Part shown: positions 59,276-59,725 of the stretch, one piece after another
Layout: each line of letters begins with the position of its first letter
Position numbering within the stretch: position 1 is the stretch's first letter
Translations under genes and position numbers: made by a program
Source: an uncultured Anaerosolibacter sp.
GTDB lineage: Bacteria; Bacillota_A; Clostridia; Peptostreptococcales; Thermotaleaceae
Length of the DNA: 59,725 nucleotides
Assembly (NCBI GenBank): GCA_937948705.1
Contig: CALECF010000108.1
Span: forward strand, 1 to 59,725
Direction of reading: 5' to 3'
The notes under the pieces: model-generated
Database searches by the model: none
What the model saw: the letters and a program-made list of their open reading frames with translations, nothing else
Told to the model about the DNA's origin: nothing

Positions 59276-59725
59276 GGTGAATTGCAATAAAAGTGCCCTG
59301 GAACAAAACTATGAATTTTCTCAAGAGCATTTAGCCTATTTATGTGCAGTCAAAGGTAAAAAACGCGCTATCCTTTTTACCCAAATAGCACTACTGGCTA
59401 TATTTTTTATCATCTGGGAGCTAGCGGCACAACTGAAACTCATCGATACCTTCTTAACCAGCTATCCTTCCCAAATGTGGAAATTATTTGTGAAGCTTGT
59501 AAAGGATGGGTCGCTACTAACACATATTAGTATTAGCACCTTTGAAACCGTAGTAGGTTTCGTAGCAGGTACAATTCTAGGAACAATAGTAGCTGTCCTG
59601 CTCTGGTGGTCAGACTTTGTATCAAAGGTCCTAGACCCCTACATGGTTGTACTCAATGCTCTACCTAAAACCGCCCTCGCTCCTATCATCATTCTGTGGG
59701 CAGGTGCAGGTATCCCTGGCATTAT
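59265..59725 (+). CDS. ABC transporter permease (SsuC/TauC type), partial at window end
   Basis: The 153 codons present begin MLNKVNCNKSALEQNYEFSQ. They contain a first transmembrane helix (AILFTQIALLAIFFIIWELA), FLTSYPSQMWKLFVKLVKDG, and TFETVVGFVAGTILGTIVAV, typical of SsuC-like permeases, then the start of the EAA-loop region (DPYMVVLNALPKTALAPIII). The start overlaps the ATPase gene (ATGTTAAATAA), so they are translationally coupled. The gene continues past base 59725. Confidence 0.9.
   Translation, partial: MLNKVNCNKSALEQNYEFSQEHLAYLCAVKGKKRAILFTQIALLAIFFIIWELAAQLKLIDTFLTSYPSQMWKLFVKLVKDGSLLTHISISTFETVVGFVAGTILGTIVAVLLWWSDFVSKVLDPYMVVLNALPKTALAPIIILWAGAGIPGI

Noticed and set aside
1..59725. 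Prophage, insertion sequence, integrase, CRISPR array or replication origin.
   Set aside because: No transposase, integrase, phage structural gene, regular spacer-repeat pattern or clustered DnaA boxes was seen. The encapsulin shares the HK97 fold with phage capsids, but it is paired with its EncFtn cargo and not with phage genes.

Overview
The window looks like chromosomal core sequence from a low-G+C, endospore-forming, anaerobic Firmicute of the class Clostridia. The evidence is an alpha/beta-type small acid-soluble spore protein, the SleB-YpeB cortex-lytic pair, a PdaB-like deacetylase, T-box leaders, a flavodiiron protein and a stand-alone Mo/W oxidoreductase. Gene content and codon usage recall Alkaliphilus and its relatives; the genus is my inference. 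I saw no prophage, insertion sequence or CRISPR array.

Layout. 1-600: the 3' end of dapH and a short decayed stretch with a 30-codon remnant of an FAD oxidoreductase. 604-6895: hpt, a frameshifted Gate-domain membrane protein, a cysteine desulfidase with a good sigma-54 promoter, the sigma-54 activator that probably drives it, and a PfkB sugar kinase. 7147-11220: a small membrane protein, a two-domain SSB-like protein, a Mur-ligase-like protein without a P-loop, and an NSS amino-acid symporter with its MetS-type small subunit behind a T-box. 11305-18130: two polysaccharide deacetylases around a Na/Pi-type transporter, a QueG-like Fe-S protein, a spore protein, a DUF4364 protein, a YVTN beta-propeller and a TSCPD protein. 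18252-22886: the T-box operon small membrane protein-valS-folC. 22976-35380: pgsA, a PRC-barrel operon with a possible AUU start, flavin reductase, a LiaF/PspC pair, VanW, a ZIP transporter, an orphan ABC binding lipoprotein, pepT, an MBL hydrolase and tRNA-Gly(CCC).

35539-48533: an ArsB/NhaD-type transporter, a gamma-SASP-like repeat protein, an encapsulin with its encapsulated ferritin, an MFS transporter, sleB-ypeB, fprA, a secreted peptidoglycan-binding protein, tcdA and a CDF metal exporter. 48712-59725: a molybdopterin oxidoreductase, MarR and OhrR regulators, a two-component system, two SsuBC-type ABC modules (the second cut by the window end), VanZ and a glutathione peroxidase divergent from ohrR.

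Genes are compact and often convergent, and neighbouring genes commonly share a perfect-stem terminator that overlaps their stop codons. Many genes too short for ordinary gene calling have strong Shine-Dalgarno sequences. Three of these (26757, 32422, 51469) are dispersed members of one SHOCT-like family. The clearest multi-gene systems are the encapsulin-ferritin iron compartment, the sigma-54/cysteine desulfidase module, the T-box/NSS/MetS amino-acid uptake unit, and the OhrR-peroxidase divergon.
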